From Euglena gracilis (taxonomy: Eukaryota > Euglenida > Euglenophyceae > Euglenales): 64,000 bases of DNA. The translations under genes were made by a program, and so were the position numbers. The stretch lies in assembly GCA_039621445.1 (NCBI GenBank), contig CP154957.1, positions 35,098,227 through 35,162,226 of the forward strand, given 5' to 3'. The notes under the pieces were generated by a model that was not told the origin of the DNA, ran no database searches, and was given only the letters and a program-made list of their open reading frames with translations. Below, one piece after another: positions 40,530-52,545 of the stretch; position 1 is the first letter of the stretch, and every line of letters starts with the position of its first letter.

Positions 40530-43500
40530 AGATCCCTTGTGTTGCCGAACGCTTTGGAAGCCAATCCCTTTTGTTGCTCAACTGTCCCAGGGCCCCAAAA
40601 TAACAAAATCCCTTGTGTTGCCGAACCGTTTGGAAGCCAATCCCTTTTGTTGCTCAACTGTCCGGGGCCCCAAAATAACAAAATCCCTTGTGTTGCCGAA
40701 CCGTTTGGAAGCCAATCCCTTTTGTTGCTCAACTGTTCCGGGGCCCCAAAATAACAAAATCCCTTGTGTTGCCGAACCGTTTTGGAAGCCAATCCCTTTT
40801 GTTGCTCAATTGTCCCAGGGCCCCAAAATAACAAAATCCCTTGTGTTGCCGAACCGTTTTGGAAGCCAATCCCTTTTGTTGCTCAATTGTCCCGGGGCCC
40901 CAAAATAACAAAATCCCTTGTGTTGCCGAACCGTTTTGGAAGCCAATCCCTTTTGTTGCTCAACTGTCCCGGGGCCCCAAAATAACAAAATCCCTTGTGT
41001 TGCCGAACCGTTTTGGAAGCCAATCCCTTTTGTTGCTCAACTGTCCCAGGGCCCCAAAATAACAAAATCCCTTGTGTTGCCGAACCGTTTTGGAAGCCAA
41101 TCCCTTTTGTTGCTCAACTGTCCCAGGGCCCCAAAATAACAAAATCCCTTGTGTTGCCGAACCGTTTTGGAAGCCAATCCCTTTTGTTGCTCAACTGTCC
41201 CGGGGCCCCAAAATAACAAAATCCCTTGTGTTGCCGAACCGTTTTGGAAGCCAATCCCTTTTGTTGCTCAACTGTTCCAGGGCCCCAAAATAACAAAATC
41301 CCTTGTGTTGCCGAACCGTTTTGGAAGCCAATCCCTTTTGTTGCTCAACTGTCCCGGGGCCCCAAAATAACAAAATCCCTTGTGTTGCCGAACCGTTTTG
41401 GAAGCCAATCCCTTTTGTTGCTCAACTGTCCCAGGGCCCCAAAATAACAAAATCCCTTGTGTTGCCGAACCGTTTTGGAAGCCAATCCCTTTTGTTGCTC
41501 AACTGTCCCGGGGCCCCAAAATAACAAAATCCCTTGTGTTGCCGAACCGTTTTGGAAGCCAATCCCTTTTGTTGCTCAACTGTTCCAGGGCCCCAAAATA
41601 ACAAAATCCCTTGTGTTGCCGAACCGTTTTGGAAGCCAATCCCTTTGTTGCTCAACTGTCCCAGGGCCCCAAAATAACAAAATCCCTTGTGTTGCCGAAC
41701 CGTTTTGGAAGCCAATCCCTTTTGTTGCTCAACTGTCCCAGGGCCCCAAAATAACAAAATCCCTTGTGTTGCCGAACCGTTTTGGAAGCCAATCCCTTTT
41801 GTTGCTCAACTGTCCCAGGGCCCCAAAATAACAAAATCCCTTGTGTTGCCGAACCGTTTTGGAAGCCAATCCCTTTTGTTGCTCAACTGTCCCAGGGCCC
41901 CAAAATAACAAAATCCCTTGTGTTGCCGAACCGTTTTGGAAGCCAATCCCTTTTGTTGCTCAACTGTTCCAGGGCCCCAAAATAACAAAATCCCTTGTGT
42001 TGCCGAACCGTTTTGGAAGCCAATCCCTTTTGTTGCTCAACTGTCCCGGGGCCCCAAAATAACAAAATCCCTTGTGTTGCCGAACCGTTTTGGAAGCCAA
42101 TCCCTTTTGTTGCTCAACTGTCCCGGGGCCCCAAAATAACAAAATCCCTTGTGTTGCCGAACCGTTTTGGAAGCCAATCCCTTTTGTTGCTCAACTGTCC
42201 CAGGGCCCCAAAATAACAAAATCCCTTGTGTTGCCGAACCGTTTTGGAAGCCAATCCCTTTTGTTGCTCAACTGTTCCGGGGCCCCAAAATAACAAAATC
42301 CCTTGTGTTGCCGAACCGTTTTGGAAGCCAATCCCTTTTGTTGCTCAACTGTCCCAGGGCCCCAAAATAACAAAATCCCTTGTGTTGCCGAACCGTTTTG
42401 GAAGCCAATCCCTTTTGTTGCTCAACTGTCCCAGGGCCCCAAAATAACAAAATCCCTTGTGTTGCCGAACCGTTTTGGAAGCCAATCCCTTTTGTTGCTC
42501 AATTTTCCCGTGGCCCCAAAAAAACAAAATACCTTGTGCTTCCGAACCGTTTTGGAATCCAATCCCTTTTGTTGCTCAACTGTTCCCGGGGCCCCAAAAT
42601 AACAAAATCCCTTGTGTTGCCGAACCGTTTTGGAAGCCAATCCCTTTTGTTGCTCAACTGTCCCGGGGCCCCAAAATAACAAAATCCCTTGTGTTGCCGA
42701 ACCGTTTTGGAAGCCAATCCCTTTTGTTGCTCAACTGTCCCAGGGCCCCAAAATAACAAAATCCCTTGTGTTGCCGAACCGTTTTGGAAGCCAATCCCTT
42801 TTGTTGCTCAACTGTCCCAGGGCCCCAAAATAACAAAATCCCTTGTGTTGCCGAACCGTTTTGGAAGCCAATCCCTTTTGTTGCTCAACTGTCCCGGGGC
42901 CCCAAAATAACAAAATCCCTTGTGTTGCCGAACCGTTTTGGAAGCCAATCCCTTTTGTTGCTCAACTGTTCCAGGGCCCCAAAATAACAAAATCCCTTGT
43001 GTTGCCGAACCGTTTTGGAAGCCAATCCCTTTTGTTGCTCAACTGTCCGGGAGCGCCAAAATAACAAAATCCCTTGTGTTGCCGAACCGTTTTGGAAGCC
43101 AATCCCTTTTGTTGCTCAACTGTCCCGGGGCCCCAAAATAACAAAATCCCTTGTGTTGCCGAACCGTTTTGGAAGCCAATCCCTTTTGTTGCTCAACTGT
43201 TCCAGGGCCCCAAAATAACAAAATCCCTTGTGTTGCCGAACCGTTTTGGAAGCCAATCCCTTTTGTTGCTCAACTGTTCCGGGGCCCCAAAATAACAAAA
43301 TCCCTTGTGTTGCCGAACCGTTTTGGAAGCCAATCCCTTTTGTTGCTCAACTGTTCCGGGGCCCCAAAATAACAAAATCCCTTGTGTTGCCGAACCGTTT
43401 TGGAAGCCAATCCCTTTTGTTGCTCAACTGTCCCGAGGCCCCAAAATAACAAAATCCCTTGTGTTGCCGAACCGTTTTGGAAGCCAATCCCTTTTGTTGC

Positions 43501-44655
43501 TCAACTGTCCCAGGGCCCCAAAATAACAAAATCCCTTGTGTTGCCGAACCGTTTTGGAAGCCAATCCCTTTTGTTGCTCAACTGTTCCAGGGCCCCAAAA
43601 TAACAAAATCCCTTGTGTTGCCGAACCGTTTTGGAAGCCAATCCCTTTTGTTGCTCAACTGTCCCGGGGCCCCAAAATAACAAAATCCCTTGTGTTGCCG
43701 AACCGTTTTGGAAGCCAATCCCTTTTGTTGCTCAACTGTCCCGGGGCCCCAAAATAACAAAATCCCTTGTGTTGCCGAACCGTTTTGGAAGCCAATCCCT
43801 TTTGTTGCTCAACTGTCCCAGGGCCCCAAAATAACAAAATCCCTTGTGTTGCCGAACCGTTTTGGAAGCCAATCCCTTTTGTTGCTCAACTGTTCCGGGG
43901 CCCCAAAATAACAAAATCCCTTGTGTTGCCGAACCGTTTTGGAAGCCAATCCCTTTTGTTGCTCAACTGTTCCGGGGCCCCAAAATAACAAAATCCCTTG
44001 TGTTGCCGAACCGTTTTGGAAGCCAATCCCTTTTGTTGCTCAACTGTTCCAGGGCCCCAAAATAACAAAATCCCTTGTGTTGCCGAACCGTTTTGGAAGC
44101 CAATCCCTTTTGTTGCTCAACTGTTCCGGGGCCCCAAAATAACAAAATCCCTTGTGTTGCCGAACCGTTTTGGAAGCCAATCCCTTTTGTTGCTCAACTG
44201 TCCCGGGGCCCCAAAATAACAAAATCCCTTGTGTTGCCGAACCGTTTTGGAAGCCAATCCCTTTTGTTGCTCAACTGTTCCAGGGCCCCAAAATAACAAA
44301 ATCCCTTGTGTTGCCGAACCGTTTTGGAAGCCAATCCCTTTTGTTGCTCAACTGTTCCAGGGCCCCAAAATAACAAAATCCCTTGTGTTGCCGAACCGTT
44401 TTGGAAGCCAATCCCTTTTGTTGCTCAACTGTTCCAGGGCCCCAAAATAACAAAATCCCTTGTGTTGCCGAACCGTTTTGGAAGCCAATCCTTTTGTTGC
44501 TCAACTGTCCCAGGGCCCCAAAATAACAAAATCCCTTGTGTTGCCGAACCGTTTTGGAAGCCAATCCCTTTTGTTGCTCAACTGTCCCGGGGCCCCAAAA
44601 TAACAAAATCCCTTGTGTTGCCGAACCGTTTTGGAAGCCAATCCCTTTTGTTGAA
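40530..44655. repeat. 77-bp satellite, block 3 (inverted orientation, about 53 units)
   Basis: Same unit as blocks 1 and 2 but reverse-complemented (CCAAAATAACAAAATCCC, TTGTGTTGCCGAACCG, TTTTGGAAGCCAATCCC). It ends CCCTTTTGTTG directly against retrotransposon protease sequence (AAGCCGATCAAAATT). A few units have extra or missing bases (41640, 42500-42560, 44490). Confidence 0.97.
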
Positions 44656-44870
44656 GCCGATCAAAATTACCACGGCTGACAACACCCCCATGTGCGGTGG
44701 TGACTTGCGATGCTTTTTGGACATTGTCCTACCCCTCATCCCCAGGCACCACTCACACCCCCCCAACCGCAAAATTTTCCAGATACCTGGGGATATGAAT
44801 CCGGAATCCATGGTTCTGACGTAATTCTGGGATACCCCTTTTTACGTCAGCACCGGCTGGTAGAGGATTG
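44656..44870 (+). pseudogene. Ty3/gypsy aspartic protease, C-terminal half
   Basis: Encodes KPIKITTADNTPMCGGD and, after a frame change, GSDVILGYPFLRQHRL, the ILG-containing C-terminal hydrophobic motif of retropepsins. Its partner half is at 40214-40525 on the other strand. The sequence up to 44655 is satellite. Confidence 0.75.
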
Positions 44871-46190
44871 CCACTCGCACGGTTTGCACACATCACCATT
44901 CTCCTCATTTCCTCCCAAACCTTCATCACCTGCGGCGTCAACCGCGACGACCGCCAATTTTTCCACACCATTTTCAAAATTTTTTTACCCCGTTACCAAC
45001 CACACCAACCAACGTTTTTTTACACCGGGTGTACCGGGAAAGTTCACCCCCTGCCCATTGACACACCAACTTTCGTTCCCCATGAGGCAGGGCAAGCGAG
45101 TAGCAGTACCCCCCTCGTTCCACTGGGTTACAAGACGAAAGCCCAAAGGCCTGAACCTATAACGGTGTCGAGTCGTCGCCCAGCTGCACTAATACCTCGT
45201 TTTTAACCAGATGTATCGCTTTCAGATACATCTGTACACCACCCTGCAGCTACAAAAGCGCATCCCAACTTTTACACACACACCCCACCAGACCAACATG
45301 CGCGACCAGGACCACTACTCCGTCACTTCCTTCCAATGTGTGCACTGTAGGAGAATTTCCGCCCAGCCAGATTTTGACTGTGGATGTTTAGTCCAAACAC
45401 CAACACTAATCCCGATTTCGCTCACCCATACACTTGGTTGAGGATCGCAATGAGCGACCATACACCAAGTGCTCCAACAACGAGGGATTGCCTTGTTGTT
45501 TGGGACCGCTAAAGCCGTGTCACAACATTTTGCCACTCCCACGGTTTGCGCACATCACCATTCTCCTCATTGCCCCCCAAACTTTCATCACCTGTGGCGT
45601 CAACTGCGACGACCACCAATTTTTCCACACCTTTTTCGAAAATTTTTACCGCTTTACCAACCACACCAACCAACGTTTTCCACACCGGGTGTACCGAGAA
45701 AGTTCACCCCCTGCCCATTGACACACCAACTTCCGTTCTTCATGAGGCAGGGCAAGCGAGTAGCGGTACTCCCCTCGTTTCACTGGGTTACAAGACGAAA
45801 GCCAAAAGGCCTGAAGTTATAGCGGTGTCGAGTAGTCGCCCAGCTGCACTAATACCCCGTTATCCACCAGATGTATCGCTTTCAGATACGTCTGTACACC
45901 ACCTTGCATCTACAAAACCGCATCCCAACTTTTACACACACCCTCACCACAACAACATGCGCGACCAGGACCACTACTCCGACACTTCCTTCCAATGTGT
46001 GCACTGTAGGAGAATTTCCGCCCAGCCAGATTTCGATTGTGGATGTTTAGTCCAATCCACAACACTAATCCTTATTTCGCTAACCAATACACTTTGTTGC
46101 GGATCGCAATGCGCGACCGTACAACAAAATGCTCCAACAACGAGGGATTGCCTTGTGGTTTGGGACCGCGAAATCTGTGTCACACACCTC
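44865..46190. repeat. 662-bp direct duplication inside the decayed gypsy element
   Basis: Copy 1 is about 44865-45526, copy 2 about 45527-46188. Both contain GGTTTGC(A/G)CACATCACCATT, CACAC(C/T)GGGTGTACCG, CATGAGGCAGGGCAAGCGAG and TGTGTGCACTGTAGGAGAA at the same offset. They differ by scattered substitutions and small indels, so the duplication is not recent. Confidence 0.9.
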
Positions 46191-46264
46191 CCCCTCCTCC
46201 ATCTGGCATGATATGGACTGGTTATGCACCCATCCAACCCATCAAACCTTGGGAATGCCCCTAG

Positions 46265-46950
46265 GGAGCGTGGATGACACACCCTTGACCTACGTTTGTG
46301 GATCCCTGAATTGCGTTACCGCTCTTCAACCCGCGAACCAGGTCGACAGCTACGCGATGCGCGTATGGAACACAGTTAATTTTGGCCAATACCGTATTTT
46401 GGAGGAATGGTTCTCCAGAATCGCGGTTTTGGCTGATTCCTTCGATTTGTCTTCGGAAATTGATGTGTTTTCACCAAAAGCACATGCGCGCTTGTCACGA
46501 TATTGGTCGCGACATTCCAGCGCGTTTCTAAAATTTTGGGGTGATACGGTGGTCTGGATGCACCCTCCCCCAAAACTCATCCCGGATGTGGTGGATAAAA
46601 TCCTCCGCGATGAAGCGCGAGGAGCTCTCCTCAGACCCGTCAATCCGAATGCGGATTGGTTTCACCAACAATCCCATGTGTGTTTTCATTGGTGGGATTT
46701 ACCCGCTAATGTACCACTATTTGAGGATTATTGTGGTATATTATTACCACCTGTTAAGGAAATCATTTTTCGCGTTTGTTTCTTTGACGCATTCGGAATA
46801 TCCGATTTGCGTGTGCCAAGATATCTTGATACCAAAAGGGATGCCACACCCCCAACGCAGATTTCTGCGGTCATTGAGAGTGCGGACCAACACCCCAAGT
46901 CTGCTGATTATTGTTCGCGAATTACTCGCGAATTCCATGGTTCTACTTGA
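46265..46950 (+). pseudogene. Dam (N6-adenine methylase)-like domain of the decayed gypsy element
   Basis: The frame 46129-46950 contains EIDVFSPKAHARLSRYW, then KFWGDTVVWMHPPP, then DVVDKILRDEARGALLRPV and DWFHQ. This matches the domain at 57458-57800 of the other gypsy element (LDAFATEKNKRF, LLWMNPPFS, KIQTDEAHALL, WYREI) and the methylase-like region known from DIRS-type elements. The catalytic-type (N/D)PP(Y/F) motif reads HPPP here, so no activity is expected. It lies between protease and RT. Confidence 0.65.
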
Positions 46951-47780
46951 TACCCCAGTTTACGCGTGCGACATCGACCCCGCGATTCGCGGTCCGTTCG
47001 GTGTTTGCAAAATTGAGCTCAAGGATGGCGCTAAACCCATGCACCGGAAATTCTTCCGTTGTTCGGGTGAACGCGAACAAGCTCTCAACCAGATGATTGA
47101 GAAGCTCATCCAGCAGAAGTGGATTATCCTTTCCAAGAGCGAGTGGACATCACAAACTTTTGTGGTGCCCAAACCCGCTGACCAGTCTGGTCAGAAAAAG
47201 TGGAGACTAGTGCTGGATTACCGGTACCTGAACTCCCAAACGAGGGACGACCCCTTCCCGTTACCGCTGATCGAGGATTTGATCAAATGACAATCGGATA
47301 ACGGGTGATGGTCAATCTTTGATCTGGAAGACGGTTTCCATCAGATTCATTTGCATCCTGATTCGCAACCGTATACGGCATTCGTGACATCCAAGGGTGT
47401 GTACCAATGGACAGTACTCCCCATGGGCGTTAAGAATGGCCCAGCCATGTTTCAACGCATGATCCAGAGGGTTTTGCGCGATTTACCGTTTGCTCTGGTG
47501 TACATCGATGATGTACTGGTGGGAACCTAACCGCCATCCGCGAAATCGGGTGGGGATATCCTCGAACCGCATTATCGCGATGTGCGGGCGGTATAGTCCG
47601 CGTTCAAAAAATATTTGCTTTTTGTGAAGCCAAAATGCACCTGTTTCGCAAAATTATTAAGTTTTGCGGGCATATCCGGAGCAACGGGGAGCGTAAAGCT
47701 GCACCCAGTAGGATGGAGGCCATTAAGAAATAGAATCCTGAGGTCAGTAAGACCTTAACGCATTTAAAGGGATTTTTGGG
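46950..47780 (+). pseudogene. Ty3/gypsy reverse transcriptase, disrupted
   Basis: Recognisable motifs in order: GPFGVCKIELKDGAKPMHR, SEWTSQTFVVPKP, WRLVLDYRYLNSQT, DPFPLPLIEDLIK, then a TGA (47288), IFDLEDGFHQIHLHP, LPMGVKNGPAMFQRMIQ, YIDDVLVGT (47501-47527), then a TAA (47528). Further stops follow in the thumb/connection region. The catalytic YIDD is intact, but the frame is not. Confidence 0.88.
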
Positions 47781-48360
47781 GTTAGCCGAATGTTACCCGA
47801 CTTACATGAAAGATTTCGCGAAAATCGCGGTACCCCTAACCCGACAACTCAAAAATCGGACACCCGATAACGCAAAAGTCATCTGGGATGACGAAATCCG
47901 CGAGGCCTTGAATAAAATCAAGGACTTACTCCTCGAGAACGTGGTTCTCGATATCGCGGACCCATACAAACCGTATGTCCTGGAAGTAGACAGCAGCGAT
48001 TACGCTGTTGGCAGGGGACTTAGCCAGCATAATGCGGCATATGAACTCCGACCTGTGGCATTCTTCAGCAGGAAGCTACAGGGCGACAACGGGAAAGGTC
48101 AGGTTAAATGGAGCATTCACGAAAAGGGGGCACACGCCATTGTGCTTATTCTCCAGAAATTACGCAGCTTGGTCCAGATACTCGTGTTGACGTATCATGA
48201 GAGCCTTCAACGCTGGTATACCGAGGACCTAAACAAGGCCATGTCATCAGTGGGCAGAAGATGCCGATGGCATGAGTTCTTGATCCAGTGTAACCTGGTG
48301 GTTATCTATACCCCAGGTCACACGCAGAAAGTTGCGGATCCTCTCAGCCGAGCCCCCTGA
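47776..48360 (+). pseudogene. Ty3/gypsy RT connection and RNase H domain
   Basis: A 194-codon open stretch: ECYPTYMKDFAKIAVPLTRQ (connection), YVLEVDSSDYAVGRGLSQ (RNase H strand with the first Asp), PVAFFSRKLQ, and VVIYTPGHTQKVADPLSRAP (the usual PGxxNxxADxLSR end). It ends in TGA. It is downstream of the broken RT and part of the same dead element. Confidence 0.85.
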
Positions 48361-48429
48361 TATTATCCTGGGAACCCGGATGAGGGTGATGCGACTTTTC
48401 ATGGCAGCCATGAGGCTGACAAGTTAACA

Positions 48430-48960
48430 CGTCGATCCGACGCTGCGGACAACATGCTCGATTCCCTACCCGTTTCCCGGGTATATCGCAGCATCGCCAT
48501 TTCACCATTGCGTGGAAGGCGCCGGCGTGGACGCCCTTCCGGACCCCGTCGCATTACACGTACGGAAACTCCTACCCCCCTATTTTTCCGCGAATGGGAT
48601 TACTCACGTGACCATATATATAGTACCATTGTGAATAGACTTCGTAATGGTGAATCCATAGAGAATTACTCTCTATCACCATTGCGGCCTTTTTTTCCGG
48701 GACGATTCTGGTTATAAATATTGCATACCCCAAGTCCTGGTTGATGATGTGATTTTGAGCTATCACAACCATGGACACCTTGGGGCCCCCAATTTTCTTT
48801 CACTGGTAGGTCGCAGATATTGCGCAACCCTGAGTGATAGAGTTTTATATTCGCGCTGTTTGCGAATTTAGCAACGGTGCCAAATTTGTCAGGCTGTGAA
48901 ACCGCGCAGAGGTACCCCCCCTGGTACGATGGAATTTTTCCCCGTACCACCAGACATTTT
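48430..48960 (+). pseudogene. Integrase N-terminal HHCC zinc finger remnant
   Basis: After a variable linker, the frames give ILSYHNHGHLGAPNFLSLVG and QRCQICQAVKPRRGTPPG, the His...His and CxxC parts of the integrase zinc-binding domain, followed by MEFFPVPPDIFPLHGF. A frameshift and a stop lie between the two parts. The catalytic core is missing. Confidence 0.65.
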
Positions 48961-48989
48961 CCCTCTGCATGGGTTTTATCGAACTTGAA

Positions 48990-50760
48990 CCTTGCACAGG
49001 ATTAAATTAGGTGAAACCATTTTGCGCGTTTTGGGCTTTTTGGGTCCCCCCCCCTTTTTTGAGTGCACCCCTGTGCGACGGAAAGGGCCCCTGTGGATGC
49101 GCCATGGTGCACCTCCCACAGACCAGGTCTGTGTCCGAAATCCGTGTGGCCAGAATTCCTGGTCCAAAGGTGAAATTGGGCATAGCCCTGGGAGGAGAAT
49201 GTGTACCAGGCGTATGCTTCTGTCCCCTTCCGTTGAGGAATTTAGGATGGAAGCAGATCCTATTAGGATTTCCTAAAGGGTGCCCCTTCTCTCTCCACAG
49301 GTGGTATTCTATTCTTTTATGTTCTTGTTCCTTCCTTTTCTGCGGACCGGACTTGGATATCCAGTCCGTCCTCCCCGCATTGCTCTGTGCTTTGCTTCTT
49401 GGGAAGTGGGAAAAGGTTTTTTCTGTTACTCTGATTTTCAGTTCCCAAGTAGGTGCGTCAAGGCGAAAGCGAAGGCTGTTTGGGAATTGGGAAAGGGTAA
49501 TTGGGAATCAGACGTACACTGTTTTCAGCATTTTTTATTCCTCTGTTTCGCTTTCGTATGTTGGGGGTTCTGATTCGTCGTCACTGCCATGCAGTGGAAC
49601 CAGTTTAAATTTTCTGGCCCTACCACCGTGATGGGCCTTATACATGTAAATGGCCCCGCCCCCTCCCCGAATCAGAATCAAATTCTGGTTCCTGTGTCGT
49701 TTCTGAAAATCCTGAAGCCAATAAAGTTTCTGCAGCCTTAAAAGTTGTTTTCTGCCACAGATTCCATCATGATTTGCAATGATGCCACAGGTTCTGAAAA
49801 CTGGGCTGCAGAAAAGTTGGTTTCTTTTTCGTTCTGAAAACAGTTTTCTGCCACAGATCTCAGAAAAGCTTCACCACAACCTGAAATTCGGACATATTAA
49901 CCAGGAAACGAGCAGATTTCTGTATATTCTTCTGAAAATTCACAGACCACAGGGTTGATGAAACTGTCCTCGTGTACCATTCTGCTGGCACAGCCACTGG
50001 AACAAATCTCTGTGACGGTGACGACTGTCTCTGAAATATTTTCACTGACAGGGTCAGGGAAACAACCTTTGCTTGCCATGTCAGCCTAATCTGAAAACTT
50101 TGCACTGATTCTGCTGGCTGAGGCAGCGGAACTAATCTCTGCGACGACGTTCACCAAATCTGAAAATTCCTCACTGACAACGTCAGTGAGCCGACCTATG
50201 CTAACCATGTCTACCGGTCCCACCCAGGTGTTTCCCCCTACCCCAGCCGGCGCGTAGGACCGTTTTTTTAAGGTCTTCTGAAAATTTAGTGAACACCTAA
50301 AAATCTGTCATTTTGCAATGAAATCTCACTTTTCTCTTTCTCTTTCACACACTCTCTTGCGCAGCTTGGAGACAAAACCAACCCACAGACCAACCACACT
50401 GAATCTGAAATGAATTCCAACTCACTGGAGAAGAAATCACACTGGAAATCTGTGAGAGTGATTTAATGTGATAAAAAAACAACCTGCGGCATGGGAAGCG
50501 AAGGAGGTATAAGACGGCGGTGAATGTGGTGGTGTTGTAGGCTCTCCTTCTTGACTTCCATAACTAAATTGACTTCAATAATATATATGTGATTGCAATT
50601 CAAAGTCCAACAATGTAAATGCCAAATGCAATACAAAGGTATTCCTCTCTTGACAAATAGTGGTGAAACCCCATCAAGTTCAGCGAAAAAAAACATAATT
50701 TGAAAGCGCAAAGTGATTTGACCCGCTTCCACTTTCGATCGCGGTTTTCTGAACTGATTG
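48990..50760. other. No gene recognised; ~130-bp tandem duplication at 49979-50230
   Basis: Open frames at 49000-49630 show no recognisable domain. At 49979-50230 two diverged units (ATTCTGCTGGC..CAGC..GGAAC..ATCTCTG, then TCTGAAAA..TCACTGACA..GTCAG) lie in tandem. This may be LTR or UTR remnant of the neighbouring retroelements, but no matching second copy is in the window. Confidence 0.4.
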
Positions 50761-50774
50761 GCTGTTAGCCGCAA

Positions 50775-52545
50775 CTTTGAAATTTGCGCTTGGGGGCAAT
50801 TTTTGGCTGCCGGCGAAAGCCGGCGGGCGACAGCCTCCCGGGTGGTACCTGCTGCGTTTCGCGCACGCCCGCCGCGGGCAAATTTGCGCCTGTCCGCCCG
50901 CCGCCATTCACAAAAATCAGGTAAAGGATCGCCCACGTCTAACCGGGGCGGAGCGCTCGTTTTTGGAGCGCCGACGCCACATTTTTCGGCCGAAAATGAC
51001 CCAAAAATGATGTTTTTTGTGTGTCCGTTACCCAAGTGCTATTTTGCGCCTTCCGGGCGGTACCTGCTGCGTTTTGCGCACGCACGCCGCGGGCAAAATT
51101 ATGCATATACGACCGCCGCCTTTCGCAAAGAAAAACAGGTTTTTGGAGCGCCGACGCCACATTTTTCGGCCGAAAATGATCGAAAAATCGCGTGTCCGTT
51201 ACCCAACTGCTATTTTGCGCCCTCCGGGCGGTACCTGCTGCTACCTGATTGTTGTGAATGGAGGCGGGCGTACAGGCGCAATTTCGCCCGCGGTGGGCGT
51301 GCTCAAAACGCAGCAGGTACCGCACGGGAGGCGCAAAATAGCCCCTGGGTAACTGACACACGAAAAACGTCATTTTTTCGGTCATTTTCGGCAGAAAAAA
51401 TGTGGCGTCGGCGTTCCAAAAACGAGCGCTCTGCCCCGGTTGGAGGTCGGCAGTCCTTTATCTGATTGTTGCGAAGGACTCCGAGCGGGGCACAAGTGTC
51501 CCGGCGGCGGGCGTGCGCAATAGGCAGCAGTTACGCCCGGAAGGCGCAAAACAGCACTTGGGTAACGGACACACGAGAAACGTCATTTTTGGGTCATTTT
51601 CGGCCGAAAAATGTGGCGTCGGCGCTCAAAAAACGAACCCTCTGCCCCGGCTAGAGGTCGGCGATCCTTTACCAGATTTTTACAAAGGACGGCGAGCGGA
51701 CATCTGCAATTTTACCCGCAGCGGGCATGCGTAAAACGCAGCAGTTTCAGCCCGGCAGGAGCAATTTTGCCGGCGGCGTGCGTGCGCAAAACCGCCCGGC
51801 AGGTACAATTTTGTCGGCGGCGGGCGTGCTCAAAACGCAGCAGTTACCGCCCGGAAGGCACAATTTTGTCTGCTGCGGACGTGCGCAAAACGCAGCAGTT
51901 GCCGCCCGGAAGGCATAAATTAGTAGTTGGGTAACAGGCACACGGAAAACGTCATTTTTGGTCATTTTCGGCCGAAAAATGTGGCGTCGGCGCTCCAAAA
52001 ATGAGCGCACTAAGTTGGCTAGGGGTGGGCGATCCTTTTCCTCACTTTTGTGAATGGCGGTGGGCGGACAGGCGCAACTTTGCCCGCGGCGGGCCTGCGT
52101 AAAACGCAGCACTTACCGCCCGGGAGGTAGACTTGGGTACGGACACGAAAAACGTCATTTTCTGGTCATTTTCGGCCGAAAAATGTGGCGTCGGCGCTCC
52201 AAGAACGAGCGCTCTGCCCCGGCGAGAGTTCGGCGATCCTGTACGTGATTTTTTCGAAGGACGAAGAGCGGACAGGGGCAATTTTGCCCGCGGCGGGCGT
52301 GCGCAAAACGCAGCAGTTACCACCCAAGAGGTGCAAAATAGCACTTGGGTAACCTACACACGAAAAACGTCATTTTTTGGTCGTTTTTGGCCAAAATATG
52401 TGGCATCGCCGCTCCAAAAGCGAGCGCTATGTCCTGGCTAGAGGTCGGCGATCCTTTACCTGATTGTTGTGAATGGCCGCAAGCAGACAGGCGCAGTTTT
52501 GCCCGCGGCGGGCGTGATCTGGCGCTCAGGCCTCTAGGAGTCAAC
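50775..52545. repeat. ~210-bp repeat family, orientation switches near 51245
   Basis: Units contain GTACCTGCTGCGTTTTGCGCA, CGCCCGCCGCGGGCAAA, CGGAGCGCTCGTTTTTGGAG, CGCCACATTTTTCGGCCG and GTGTCCGTTACCCAAGTGC. From 50775 to about 51245 they read in this sense. From about 51245 to 52545 five or so units read as the reverse complement (GCAAAATAGCACTTGGGTAAC, AAAACGTCATTTTT, CGGCCGAAAAATGTGGCG). Spacing of the AACGTCATTTTT motif is mostly 207-215 bp. Units differ by 10-20 per cent by eye. Open frames across it are by-products. Confidence 0.88.

Larger units (their letters stand above)
44656..48990 (+). mobile_element. Decayed Ty3/gypsy retrotransposon (PR C-half to integrase zinc finger)
   Basis: In order: protease C-half (44656-44870), a 662-bp direct duplication (44865-46190), Dam-like domain (46290-46740), RT (46950-47780), RNase H (47776-48360) and integrase N-terminal zinc finger (48430-48960). 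Beyond that the homology stops. No LTR pair was found. Several in-frame stops (47288, 47528, 47596) and frameshifts show that it is inactive. Confidence 0.85.

Noticed and set aside
30606-44655. 77-bp repeats as a CRISPR array or a tandem protein-coding repeat
   Set aside because: Units are contiguous without unique spacers, the host is eukaryotic, and a 77-bp period cannot keep one reading frame. The 60- and 73-codon frames on both strands arise from the repeat itself.
49011-49631. 206-codon frame as a host gene
   Set aside because: Cys/Phe/Leu-rich composition without a recognisable domain, next to dead retroelement sequence.
50758-51465. 235-codon and other open frames over the 210-bp repeats as a gene
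   Set aside because: The peptide repeats with the DNA unit, and comparable frames occur on the opposite strand.
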